Of a stretch of DNA of 19,231 nt, positions 7,242-14,843 are shown piece after piece. A program made the translations under genes and the position numbers. How positions within the stretch are numbered: position 1 is the first letter of the stretch; every line of letters begins with the position of its first letter. The stretch is taken from the NCBI GenBank assembly GCA_046160675.1, contig JBJXHH010000097.1, positions 1 through 19,231 on the forward strand, written 5' to 3'. This DNA is from JACMJP01 sp046160675. Lineage in GTDB: Bacteria; Bacteroidota; Bacteroidia; Chitinophagales; BACL12. Under the pieces are notes generated by a model, which saw nothing but the letters and a program-made list of their open reading frames with translations, did no database searches and had not been told where the DNA came from.

Positions 7242-10200
7242 TTAAAATTTAAGATTCAGATGAAAATAATACCTTTTTGAACTCGGGAAAGGTGTTACTT
7301 CCACTCCTGTTGAAATACCATTTACGCCAAAATTAGATACCTCAGGATCATAACTGCTGTAATCAAAGAAGTTGAGAACATTGTAGCCTGAAACTCCCAC
7401 TTCGATCCCCCTCAGTACGCCATTTGTTCCGCTCTTTAGTTTATCTTCATCAAAATTGTAGAATAGGCCAATTTCTCTCAGGCGTACATAAGAAGCATCT
7501 TCCACCCATGGTTGGGCTGAAACACCCAGGTTGTTAAGCCTGTAAACACCGTTTGATAATCCATCTGCATCAAAGTACGGGTTCAGGGTTTCATCATCGT
7601 AATCCGGGCTTGTTCCAAATATATCTGTGAGCAGTGTAGTAAGATTGATATTATCTCCTCCTTTTTTCCAATGAATGTTGAACGATAACCTGAAATCACC
7701 AAGATAGAATTCGTTATAAAAGCCCATCTGAAAATCAGGTTCAGAATCGCCCCAAACTTCCAGTCCTTCAGCTAATCCGTCACCATCTGTATCCACAGCA
7801 AGGTCTAAAGCGCCATCACCGTTTGTATCAATAGAATCGGGAGCAATCCCTACTATCTGTGTTGCACTGGCGTTTGTATCAATGTAATAAGTAGCCAGGG
7901 TTGTGCCGAATGCTCCTACTGCAAAAGCCGGTATATCAAGTCTCGTAACTTCACTCCTGTTCATCCAGAAGCTGGTGCGGCTATACCAGTTTATTTTGCT
8001 GGTGCGGATGGGTTCTGCAATTAATGCAAGTTCAACCCCATTATTGCGCATATCCATGGCATTGGTAACTTTTGTTGTAAAGCCTGATGATTCAGGAACC
8101 TGGGCCTCCAACAAAAGATCTTCTACTGTTTTTATGTAATAAGAAGCTTCCAGCCCAAGGCGATAATCAAAAAACCCGAGGTCGAAACCAATCTCCAATT
8201 CACTTTGCCTTTCAGGAGCTACATCTTCATTTCCCTGCAATGTACTCACCAATGAACCCGCTGCCCCGCCAATACTTGTTGGGCCTAGTGCTGTAAATGT
8301 GGATCCGAATTCTGCAAAGTTTCCTGATTGCCCATAAGCTACTCTCAGTTTCAACTGATCCCAGTCTTCTGAACTCCATGATGAAAGTTCATGAATGTTA
8401 ATAGCTGCCGAAGCTTTCGGGTAATAATATAACTGGTTCGGATCGCCGTTGTTTGATGATTTATCAGCCCGAACACCTGCAGTTAATATGAGCATGTCTT
8501 TAATATTCACTTCTTCCTGAGCAAATATGCCTTTGTCTATCTGATCAGTTATAAGCTGGTTAGTAGTAACGGCACCTGCCTGGTCAACATTGGTTTGTGA
8601 ACCGATAAGTTGGGTGGCTGATATTATTGTTCTGTTCAGATCAAAACTTTCTTGTGTAATACCAAGGCTTGATGTGAATGAAATACCTGTGGAGCCGTAG
8701 TAAGTATGTACTAAGAAGCCAGCAAGGTTATAGTTGTTTACGAAAGTTGAGCCTTGGATGGAAGCACCATCTGTACCATTACCTGGTTGTTCAAATTGCA
8801 GAGTTCTTGGAAAAAGACCGAGGGTTCTGAAGTTGTATATATCCGTTCCTCCTCGCAAGATAGCTTTCAGCGAATTGCTTTGATTCGTCCAGAGTTTAAT
8901 TGTAGCCTCTGCACCGCCAATATACCTGGCGTTAGCTTCATTATTAGTGGCAAGCTCTGCAGTTTGTAAAAAGTTAGAAGCGCCGTAAGGGTTATTGGGG
9001 AAGTTGCCTTCTCCATCTCCTTGTAACTGCGCCCATGAAGGCGTAGAAGCGAAGGAGATACCCATGGTATTACCTGTATTATCATTATTGAAAAATCCTC
9101 TGTCAGCATTAGTTTTCAATAAATAATTTGACAGGAACAGATCAATGTAATCATTCAGTTTATGATTAACATTCAGCCGAAGGTTTGTTCTTTCATATCC
9201 GGTATTCACGACAATTCCTTCTTCATCTTTATGTCCTAATCCTGCGTAAAATGACGTTCTATCATTGCCACCTGAAAGGGAAAGGTGACTATTATAAAGT
9301 AATCCTGTATTACCGTAAAGTTCATCTTCATAATCATGAATTTGTCCTGCATTAACTGCATCCTGATACACAAGTACTTCATCAGGCCCGAAGATGGATT
9401 CAACTTTTTCTGCATCCCAGTCCCGGGTACCCAGCCTGTTCAACATTGTGGTGAAGCCCAGAGAGTTCTTTAACTCAATATTCACACCCTGACCAGGAAT
9501 AGTAGGTTTTCCTTTTTTTGTAGTTATAATGATAACCCCGCCTGATGCCCTTGAACCGTAGATGGCAGCAGCAGAAGCTCCTTTTAATATTTCTATGCTT
9601 TCAATATCAGCGGGATCAATATCTGCCAGCCTGTTAGAAGCATTATCCTGATCAAACTCAGCCGGATTACCGCCAGCTGCGGCTTGCGATACAAGGTTAA
9701 GACCTGCGGGAATAGATGAGTTGTCAATATAAATCCCATCAACAATTAACAATGGCTGGGCTGGTCCATTAATGGAAGTAAGCCCCCTGATCCGGATACC
9801 AAAACCACCACCCGGTGCCCCTGAACTGGAGGTAATTTGTGCCCCGCTAAACTTGGCATAAATAGCACCATCCAGCGTTGATTGTTGGGTGATGGATGTA
9901 AGTTGTTTTGCAGTTATCTGATCAACTGCATTGGCAAGGTTACTTCTTTTTACGTTGGTGGCAAGCCCTGAAACCACAACAGCATCGAGCAAGCTGTTCG
10001 TTTCTTCCAGAGTAACATTCACTGTTCCGCCATTACTCACTTCCCGTTCGAGAGCCGAATACCCGATGTAAGAAAATACAAGGGTTGCAGGTGAACTGTT
10101 TGCAGTTAATGAATAGTTGCCGTCAACATCAGTAACTGTTCCATTAGTAGTATTTTTTACTACCACGGTTACGCCAATAAGCGGCTCATTCTGGTTATCA

Positions 10201-10295
10201 GTAACCTTGCCGCTGATGTTAATTTGTGCAGAGAGTGTTTGAATAAAAAGACAAACACAAAATGCAGAGAAGGTTTTGTAGATAATACTTCGCAT
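7242..10295 (-). CDS. SusC/RagA family TonB-dependent outer-membrane transporter
   Basis: TonB-dependent channel that works with the SusD lipoprotein encoded downstream. Counting from the ATG at 10295 (1017 residues): signal peptide to about residue 24 (LIQTLSAQ-like end), carboxypeptidase-regulatory-like beta domain about 27-98 (ISGKVTDNQNEPLIGVTV, GTVTDVDGNYSL), plug domain about 110-260 with IRIRGLTSINGPAQPLLIVD and SIEILKGASAAAIYGSRASG, then a 22-strand-type barrel to the C-terminal FHLNLKF. There is no STN domain, so signalling to an anti-sigma factor is not expected. A GTG at 10301 would add only Met-Leu and is less likely. A loop near residues 820-845 holds two acidic calcium-like motifs, DTNGDGALD and DTDGDGLAE, where SusC relatives commonly have one DxNGDG motif. 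Substrate unknown. Confidence 0.96.
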   Translation of the reverse strand: MRSIIYKTFSAFCVCLFIQTLSAQINISGKVTDNQNEPLIGVTVVVKNTTNGTVTDVDGNYSLTANSSPATLVFSYIGYSALEREVSNGGTVNVTLEETNSLLDAVVVSGLATNVKRSNLANAVDQITAKQLTSITQQSTLDGAIYAKFSGAQITSSSGAPGGGFGIRIRGLTSINGPAQPLLIVDGIYIDNSSIPAGLNLVSQAAAGGNPAEFDQDNASNRLADIDPADIESIEILKGASAAAIYGSRASGGVIIITTKKGKPTIPGQGVNIELKNSLGFTTMLNRLGTRDWDAEKVESIFGPDEVLVYQDAVNAGQIHDYEDELYGNTGLLYNSHLSLSGGNDRTSFYAGLGHKDEEGIVVNTGYERTNLRLNVNHKLNDYIDLFLSNYLLKTNADRGFFNNDNTGNTMGISFASTPSWAQLQGDGEGNFPNNPYGASNFLQTAELATNNEANARYIGGAEATIKLWTNQSNSLKAILRGGTDIYNFRTLGLFPRTLQFEQPGNGTDGASIQGSTFVNNYNLAGFLVHTYYGSTGISFTSSLGITQESFDLNRTIISATQLIGSQTNVDQAGAVTTNQLITDQIDKGIFAQEEVNIKDMLILTAGVRADKSSNNGDPNQLYYYPKASAAINIHELSSWSSEDWDQLKLRVAYGQSGNFAEFGSTFTALGPTSIGGAAGSLVSTLQGNEDVAPERQSELEIGFDLGFFDYRLGLEASYYIKTVEDLLLEAQVPESSGFTTKVTNAMDMRNNGVELALIAEPIRTSKINWYSRTSFWMNRSEVTRLDIPAFAVGAFGTTLATYYIDTNASATQIVGIAPDSIDTNGDGALDLAVDTDGDGLAEGLEVWGDSEPDFQMGFYNEFYLGDFRLSFNIHWKKGGDNINLTTLLTDIFGTSPDYDDETLNPYFDADGLSNGVYRLNNLGVSAQPWVEDASYVRLREIGLFYNFDEDKLKSGTNGVLRGIEVGVSGYNVLNFFDYSSYDPEVSNFGVNGISTGVEVTPFPSSKRYYFHLNLKF

Positions 10296-10329
10296 AAGCA
10301 CTTGGTTTTTTGGTTTAGAAAGAACAAGG

Positions 10330-10370
10330 GTAGTGATTAGATTTTGATTAACAAAACTTTACCTCACTAC
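10330..10370 (-). promoter_or_regulatory. Nested inverted repeat in the susC upstream region
   Basis: Outer arms GTAGTGA (10330-10336) and TCACTAC (10364-10370) are perfect complements, and inner arms TTTTG (10342-10346) and CAAAA (10352-10356) nest within them around ATTAA. It lies 35-75 bases before the susC ATG. It could be an operator dyad or a hairpin in the 5' leader. No U-tract follows on either strand, so it is not a terminator. Promoter matches here are poor: AAGTTTTG at 10359-10352 with TTG 16 bases upstream, and TACCTTTA at 10393-10386 without a TTG. Confidence 0.35.
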
Positions 10371-10414
10371 TAACTCAATTTTAATTAAAGGTAGGAAAAC
10401 ATTTTTCTGATTTC

Positions 10415-11461
10415 CTAATTTTCTGAAGTCTTTTTCCTGAGCCATATTTTATAGGCTTCCTGGTATTTTCTTGCATTGCGATTATGTTCATCCAGGGTTT
10501 TGGCAAAGTTTGAGTAGCCTGAAAGGTCTTCTTTTGCACAGAAATAGATATAATCATGCCTTTCATAGTTGAGAACTGCATCTATATATTTTTTTGGGGG
10601 CATACAGATAGGGCCTGGTGGCAAGCCTTGATTTTTATAGGTATTGTAAGGAGATTCAAACTGGAGATCTTCATATGTTACTCTTGTTTTTGTAAAATCA
10701 CCTATTGCAAAAACTACAGTGGGGTCAGCTTGCAGAGGGATTTTTTGCGAGAGCCGGTTCTTATACACACCTGCAATACGAGTGGCTTCATCACTCTTTT
10801 TTGTTTCAGCATATACAATAGAAGCAAGGGTATATGCCTGCTGTTCAGTTAACTTAATATTCTTTAACAGTTGTTTTCGGTTCTCATTCCAAAAAATATC
10901 ATGTTCTCTTTTCATGCGCTGCATAAATTGCAGGGGCGATGTATTCCATTTGAATTCATAGGTATCAGGTAAAAGCAAAGTCATTGCTTGTTCTTTTTTC
11001 AGCCCAAGGCTTGCAAAGTAAGTTGTTGTATCAAAATAATGAACAAACTGTGAGGAGTCTGTTTCGAGGTGTTTTGCAACTTTTCCGGCTAAGTCAGGAA
11101 ATGTTCGAACATTATTGAAAGTAACATTTACAGGAGTTTGTTTCCCGCTTCGTAACAGGTTTATAAGTTCGTTGTTCCCCATTCCATTTGTGATCTTATA
11201 TTTCCCAGGAATGATGTTCTTACCATAATTTTTCTTGTCAGCTACCCAAAGGAATGTATTTACATTTTCTATAACACCTTCTGCTTTAAGCATGGTAGCA
11301 ATTCCGGCAACATCGCTTCCGGTTGGAATAAAAATGAAAGTGTCTTTTTCTCCAATGACAACATTAGGGGTGAACAATTTTTTGTAAAAAGAAAATCCGA
11401 GTATAACAACAACGAGCAAAAAGATGCCTGCTGAAATGAAAAAGATTTTTTTCCTGTTCAT
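10415..11461 (-). CDS. mltG: Endolytic transglycosylase MltG
   Basis: Inner-membrane lytic transglycosylase (YceG-like, PF02618) that cleaves nascent peptidoglycan strands and so sets glycan length. From the ATG at 11461 (348 residues): short basic N-terminus, one membrane helix (about 6-26), a LysM-like subdomain (about 40-110), then the catalytic domain with LLLPDTYEFKW (162-172), TLASIVYAETKK with the retained catalytic-type Glu219, GVYKNRLSQKIPLQADPTV (231-249) and GLPPGPICMPP. The first acidic residue of the common IVEKET form is Tyr here, while the Glu before Thr is kept. The frame also opens at an ATG at 11512, but the 17 residues added (MIRRAGGSFFLFLPKLF) are just a terminator hairpin and its U-tract read as codons; the 11461 start gives the expected basic-then-hydrophobic anchor. 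Confidence 0.95.
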   Translation of the reverse strand: MNRKKIFFISAGIFLLVVVILGFSFYKKLFTPNVVIGEKDTFIFIPTGSDVAGIATMLKAEGVIENVNTFLWVADKKNYGKNIIPGKYKITNGMGNNELINLLRSGKQTPVNVTFNNVRTFPDLAGKVAKHLETDSSQFVHYFDTTTYFASLGLKKEQAMTLLLPDTYEFKWNTSPLQFMQRMKREHDIFWNENRKQLLKNIKLTEQQAYTLASIVYAETKKSDEATRIAGVYKNRLSQKIPLQADPTVVFAIGDFTKTRVTYEDLQFESPYNTYKNQGLPPGPICMPPKKYIDAVLNYERHDYIYFCAKEDLSGYSNFAKTLDEHNRNARKYQEAYKIWLRKKTSEN

Positions 11462-11473
11462 GAAAAGTTTGGG

Positions 11474-11481
11474 CAAAAATA
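11474..11481 (-). promoter_or_regulatory. Candidate -7 box of mltG inside a terminator U-tract
   Basis: TATTTTTG on the minus strand matches TAnnTTTG exactly and ends 12 bases before the mltG ATG, the same distance as the well-supported box at 14824-14831. It is built from the U-run of the preceding terminator. No TTG stands at the expected -33 position, so support is partial. Confidence 0.35.
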
Positions 11482-11515
11482 AAAAAAATGATCCGCCTGC
11501 CCGGCGAATCATTTT
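11475..11515 (-). terminator. Strong intrinsic terminator between the small secreted protein gene and mltG
   Basis: On the minus strand AAAATGATTCGCC (11515-11503), loop GGGCA, GGCGGATCATTTT (11497-11485) form a 13-pair stem with one U-G wobble, followed by TTTT, A, TTTTT. This is a textbook rho-independent terminator and would end transcription coming from the small secreted protein gene upstream. The wobble becomes a C-A mismatch on the plus strand, which supports a minus-strand RNA function. Confidence 0.85.
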
Positions 11516-11557
11516 AAACCACTAAACCGCTTGCTAAAAATTTATGATTAAGTTTTT

Positions 11558-11586
11558 AAAGCGATCCGCATGTGGCGGATCGCTTT
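11558..11586 (-). terminator. Hairpin right after the small secreted protein gene
   Basis: Perfect 12-base arms AAAGCGATCCGC (11558-11569) and GCGGATCGCTTT (11575-11586) with loop ATGTG, starting five bases beyond the stop at 11592. On the minus strand the stem is followed by AAAAACTTAATC, so the U-tract is poor. It may act as a 3'-end stabilising hairpin, or as the first of two tandem terminators with the hairpin at 11485-11515, with which it shares GCGGATC. Confidence 0.6.
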
Positions 11587-11591
11587 TGCAA

Positions 11592-11939
11592 TCAGAACTT
11601 GGATGACGTTTGTTTAGATTGCATAAACTCTACTTCTACTTGGTATGTTTTACCTATCATCGAATCTTCAACATCCACCTGTACTCCTTCCAGTGTTTTT
11701 TTAACGTAAAATGATTTTAAAAAGTCACCGGCTTCTACCCTCTCTACTTGCAAAGTTTTGTTTTCATCAATTGTAACCCAAACAATGGCTTCACCATTCA
11801 GGTTAAGTGCATCAATCAATTTATCAACCTGTACAATGTTTTTAATTTTGGTTACCAGCTGAGCTTCTTGTTCGCTTCCTGTTTTTGCAAAGCTTGTTAG
11901 TGAAAGGAGGATGCATACTGTCAGAATTAAATTTTTCAT
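11592..11939 (-). CDS. Small secreted protein of unknown function
   Basis: A 115-residue protein with a clear signal peptide (MKNLILTVCILLSLTSFA, probable cleavage after Ala18) and a small alpha/beta domain of about 95 residues: a helix (EAQLVTKIKNIVQVDKLIDAL), then strands EAIVWVTIDENKTLQVERVE, a helix-like segment GDFLKSFYVKKTLEG and strands VQVDVEDSMIGKTYQVEVEF. The helix-strand-strand order resembles TonB C-terminal-like folds seen in other short exported Bacteroidota proteins, but I see no diagnostic motif, and it contains no Cys in the mature part. It should be periplasmic. It is monocistronic by layout: 110 bases from the polysaccharide gene upstream, and two hairpins after its stop. 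I see no clear promoter box upstream. Confidence 0.8.
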   Translation of the reverse strand: MKNLILTVCILLSLTSFAKTGSEQEAQLVTKIKNIVQVDKLIDALNLNGEAIVWVTIDENKTLQVERVEAGDFLKSFYVKKTLEGVQVDVEDSMIGKTYQVEVEFMQSKQTSSKF

Positions 11940-12049
11940 ATTATTTAGTTTTTATTCGTTATAAATTTGTTGTACAGCAATGAAGCGAAACAACCTGCAT
12001 AAATGTTACAGGGAAACCAAAAAAAATAGTTTAAAAACTGTTAACTCGT

Positions 12050-13357
12050 CTACAAAGTCTTGTTGGGCAAGGGTTCCGGGGTAGAAGAAAAATGCAATTT
12101 CAGAAAAAAGGCATTAAAAAAAGCAAAGAAAAAAATACCGCTTTGCACCTCCAACATAGACTCAGTGGTGCAGTTAATGATAAAAACTATCAGAAACAGG
12201 AAATATAAAGTGTCTCTTAACTTCCAGGCAAGTTTTAGCTGGTATAAGTATAAGAATAGATACATAATAAGCCCTACAATACCACACATCACCCACACTT
12301 GCAGAAACTGGTTATGCGCATTATATTTTTCCTGAACTCCTTTTTTAAAGTCTGCTTTTTCATAAAACCCTGTCAACGTTTGAGTATCATCACCATTACC
12401 CACTCCTTTAAGCCAGAAATCATGCAAGTTAGTGTAGATGGCTTTCCAGATATACTGCCTCGACTCCACACTATTTTCATAGGTTGTGCCTTGTGGATCA
12501 AGCAATACTTCCATTCTTTGCTTTGTTGTTTGCAAAGAAAGTAGGACAAGAATTCCAAGGAAATTAATTACTGATATAATCATAATGCCTCTTATTAACT
12601 TTTTATACCTGTAGCTCCAGTATAGAAAAGCAACATTTACAAAAACTACAGAACTAATAATGGCAACTTTGGAAGTTAATAATAGGAGGTAAAAGAGAAA
12701 CCAGAGAATAAGAATAGAAAGGTACCCTCTCCTCTTTGAAGAAATATATTCATAATTTTTAAAAAGGTATATAGTAATATATAAAATACAAAAACTCACA
12801 TACATACCCAGGTAAGCAGGATGCATATCAACAAATGTTATCAGTTTCTTATAAAAAAACAAGTCGCCCTGTTTCTGGAAGTAGTAATTGTAAGATGCTA
12901 CTGTAAGAGAAGCAAGTGTCATACAAAAACATGAAAAAATAAAGAAAACAAACAAAGTATGTATGTGTTTCCGTGTAAGTTCCTTTGCCCAGCCGATTAG
13001 CAACGGCGCAAAAAGAATAGAAGCTTTTGCACGAGTATCATAATAAGCTGCCTGAGTATTTTCAGAAATAGAATAAGCATATAAAAAAATGATATATAGC
13101 GAAGCAGAAATAAGAAAAGGTTTCATTTCAGATATGGTATTTCTGCCATTTAAAACAATATTGAGCAATGCTGAGATTGCCGCAAGATTCACAGGTAAGG
13201 AAGGAAAAGTTTTATCAAAAGGCATGATCAAAACTGCCAGGGCGAGAAACAAAAAATACAGGTCGCCTAATAAATTACTGCGAACTGCTTTGTATTGCTG
13301 AAAATTTTTTATGTATTCCACTTCCCGTTCAGGTTCCTTTGAATTTAATAACAACAC
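12050..13357 (-). CDS. O-antigen ligase family protein (Wzy_C)
   Basis: Polytopic inner-membrane protein of up to 435 residues with about ten or more helices. The Wzy_C region (PF04932) shows ESRQYIWKAIYTNLHDFWLK (298-317) followed by GVGNGDD and the large periplasmic-loop motif NAHNQFLQVWVMCGIVGLIM (346-365), with the conserved Arg300 and His348. It is either an O-antigen/exopolysaccharide ligase or a Wzy-type polymerase; sequence alone does not separate the two. The start is not ATG: GTG at 13357 overlaps the upstream transferase gene by 29 bases, and a second GTG at 13321 (giving MEYIKNFQQYKAV) lies just after that gene's stop and is equally plausible. No ATG occurs before MPFDKTF. It is co-transcribed with the phosphoglycosyl transferase upstream. 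Confidence 0.88.
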   Translation of the reverse strand: MLLLNSKEPEREVEYIKNFQQYKAVRSNLLGDLYFLFLALAVLIMPFDKTFPSLPVNLAAISALLNIVLNGRNTISEMKPFLISASLYIIFLYAYSISENTQAAYYDTRAKASILFAPLLIGWAKELTRKHIHTLFVFFIFSCFCMTLASLTVASYNYYFQKQGDLFFYKKLITFVDMHPAYLGMYVSFCILYITIYLFKNYEYISSKRRGYLSILILWFLFYLLLLTSKVAIISSVVFVNVAFLYWSYRYKKLIRGIMIISVINFLGILVLLSLQTTKQRMEVLLDPQGTTYENSVESRQYIWKAIYTNLHDFWLKGVGNGDDTQTLTGFYEKADFKKGVQEKYNAHNQFLQVWVMCGIVGLIMYLFLYLYQLKLAWKLRDTLYFLFLIVFIINCTTESMLEVQSGIFFFAFFNAFFLKLHFSSTPEPLPNKTL

Positions 13358-14753
13358 CTATTGTTCGTAACAGGATCCTCAGGTCTAAAAATAATGAACG
13401 GTGCTTAATGTAGTAGAGGTCATACTGTAATTTCACTAATGCATCATCTGTTTCAGCTGTATACTTATAATTCACCTGCGCCCATCCTGTAAGCCCCGGT
13501 TCTATTACATTGCGGATTCGAAAAAACGGAATTACTTTTATAAGGTCATTAATAAATACTTCTCTTTCGGGGCGGGGGCCAATAATGTTCATCTCTCCTT
13601 TCAGAATATTAATACACTGTGGGAGTTCGTCTAATCTTGTTTTTCGCAAAAACTTCCCAACACGGGTAATCCTTTCATCGCCTTTTGAAGCAAACTGTGG
13701 CCCATACAATTTTTCAGCATCTACTATCATTGTACGGAATTTTATGATATTAAATTTTTTTGCATTTTTCCCAACTCTCTCTTGTATATAAAACAAAGGA
13801 CCCCGGCTGAATATTAGGTTGCCGATAAAAATAAAAGGAATAATACAGAGAAGAAATAACAGGGCAATGGATGCTGTTATAAAATTAATAATCCTTGAGA
13901 AAAGCTGATAGAGTTTGTTGGAATGAATAATATTGTAAGGATTAGCAAGGTAATAATCATTTTTCTTTTGTTTTACCAAGACCCTTCCTGTCTGTTGTTC
14001 ATATAATTCTGTGGCGTAACTGATTTGAATGCCCCTATTTTCGCATTCAACTATGTTTGCATATAATTTACTATTTAATGATTCTTGTTCGGGCACTGCA
14101 AGAATGATTTCATCAATGCGCAATCTGTTTGCATAAGTAAATAATTTATCTCCCTTGGCAAGTACAGTAAAACCATCATAAACTTTCCTGAGTTTATCTT
14201 CATCATCATCAAAAAAACCGAAAATCTTATACCCTGTATTATGATACACGGTTTCGTTATGTGCTAAAGTTTTTACAATTTCCCTGCCTATCCAACCTGC
14301 CCCAACGATTAGTGCTCTCTTGATAAAAACCGGGTGCTGAAAAAACCTTGCATAGATCAATCGCCAAACAATTAGCAATATTACCATTGAAGAAATGAGC
14401 ACAAAAACGGGGAACCGGTGCAAAGGCATTGTGGGGGAAAGAAATGGAAAGAACAAATAAGTAAACCCTGTGAGCACTGCAGTAATAATTGTGTTCTTAA
14501 TGATCTCACCAGATTTATTTACATTAGACAGTCTGTATAGATTGAAAGCATTTGCGTAAATGAACCAAAGGAGTATGATTAACAGTGTCCATTTCAGGTT
14601 ATCCCAAAAAGTATAAGAAGATGAGCTGAAAGCAGTGGGATGATAGAATTCAAGGTAAAAGAACAGTGCACATAAAATAAGTATCGTATCTACTCCAATA
14701 AGAATAAATTTTCTTACAACAAACCTATAATCATATTTCTTAGCCGTTGCCAA
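13329..14753 (-). CDS. Polyprenyl glycosylphosphotransferase, WcaJ/WbaP-like initiating sugar transferase
   Basis: Membrane enzyme that moves a sugar-1-phosphate from a nucleotide sugar to undecaprenyl phosphate, the first step of surface polysaccharide assembly. Layout of the 474 residues: four N-terminal helices (about 15-135), a Rossmann-like domain with GAGWIGREI (151-159), a re-entrant membrane helix (about 288-315), then the catalytic domain with KFNIIKFRTM (333-342), TRVGKFLRKTRLDELPQC containing the Asp375-Glu376 dyad, GEMNIIGPRPERE and PGLTGWAQVNY (419-429). All key residues are present, and the length is that of the large form. The only possible start is TTG at 14753: an in-frame TAA lies four codons upstream, and no ATG occurs until well inside the protein. 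Which sugar is used cannot be told. Confidence 0.95.
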   Translation of the reverse strand: MATAKKYDYRFVVRKFILIGVDTILILCALFFYLEFYHPTAFSSSSYTFWDNLKWTLLIILLWFIYANAFNLYRLSNVNKSGEIIKNTIITAVLTGFTYLFFPFLSPTMPLHRFPVFVLISSMVILLIVWRLIYARFFQHPVFIKRALIVGAGWIGREIVKTLAHNETVYHNTGYKIFGFFDDDEDKLRKVYDGFTVLAKGDKLFTYANRLRIDEIILAVPEQESLNSKLYANIVECENRGIQISYATELYEQQTGRVLVKQKKNDYYLANPYNIIHSNKLYQLFSRIINFITASIALLFLLCIIPFIFIGNLIFSRGPLFYIQERVGKNAKKFNIIKFRTMIVDAEKLYGPQFASKGDERITRVGKFLRKTRLDELPQCINILKGEMNIIGPRPEREVFINDLIKVIPFFRIRNVIEPGLTGWAQVNYKYTAETDDALVKLQYDLYYIKHRSLFLDLRILLRTIGVVIKFKGT

Positions 14754-14776
14754 ATAAAAGTATTAATTAGTTTGAG

Positions 14777-14784
14777 CAAAAATA
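14777..14784 (-). promoter_or_regulatory. Candidate -7 box of the polysaccharide operon
   Basis: TATTTTTG on the minus strand is an exact TAnnTTTG, 23 bases before the TTG start at 14753. No TTG lies at the expected upstream spacing. It sits back to back with the plus-strand promoter at 14801-14831. Confidence 0.35.
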
Positions 14785-14800
14785 CAAACGCATTATTGCA

Positions 14801-14831
14801 TTGTGAGGAAGAACAAAACCACTTACCTTTG
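14801..14831 (+). promoter_or_regulatory. Promoter of the DUF2911 gene (TTG-N20-TACCTTTG)
   Basis: TTG at 14801-14803, exactly 20 bases, then TACCTTTG (followed by C) at 14824-14831. This is a full match to the Bacteroidota consensus. It puts the transcript start only a few bases before the ATG at 14844, and so rules out the in-frame TTG at 14772 as the start codon of the gene. Confidence 0.65.
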
Positions 14832-14843
14832 CCAAAAAAACTT

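Noticed and set aside
11462..11512. N-terminal extension of MltG from the ATG at 11512
   Set aside because: The added residues are a terminator hairpin and its U-tract in translation; the ATG at 11461 gives the normal basic then hydrophobic anchor.
12011..12035. Possible terminator after the O-antigen ligase gene (AGTT/AACT with a run of eight T on the minus strand)
   Set aside because: The stem is only four to five A/T-rich pairs, too weak to call although the T-run is suggestive.
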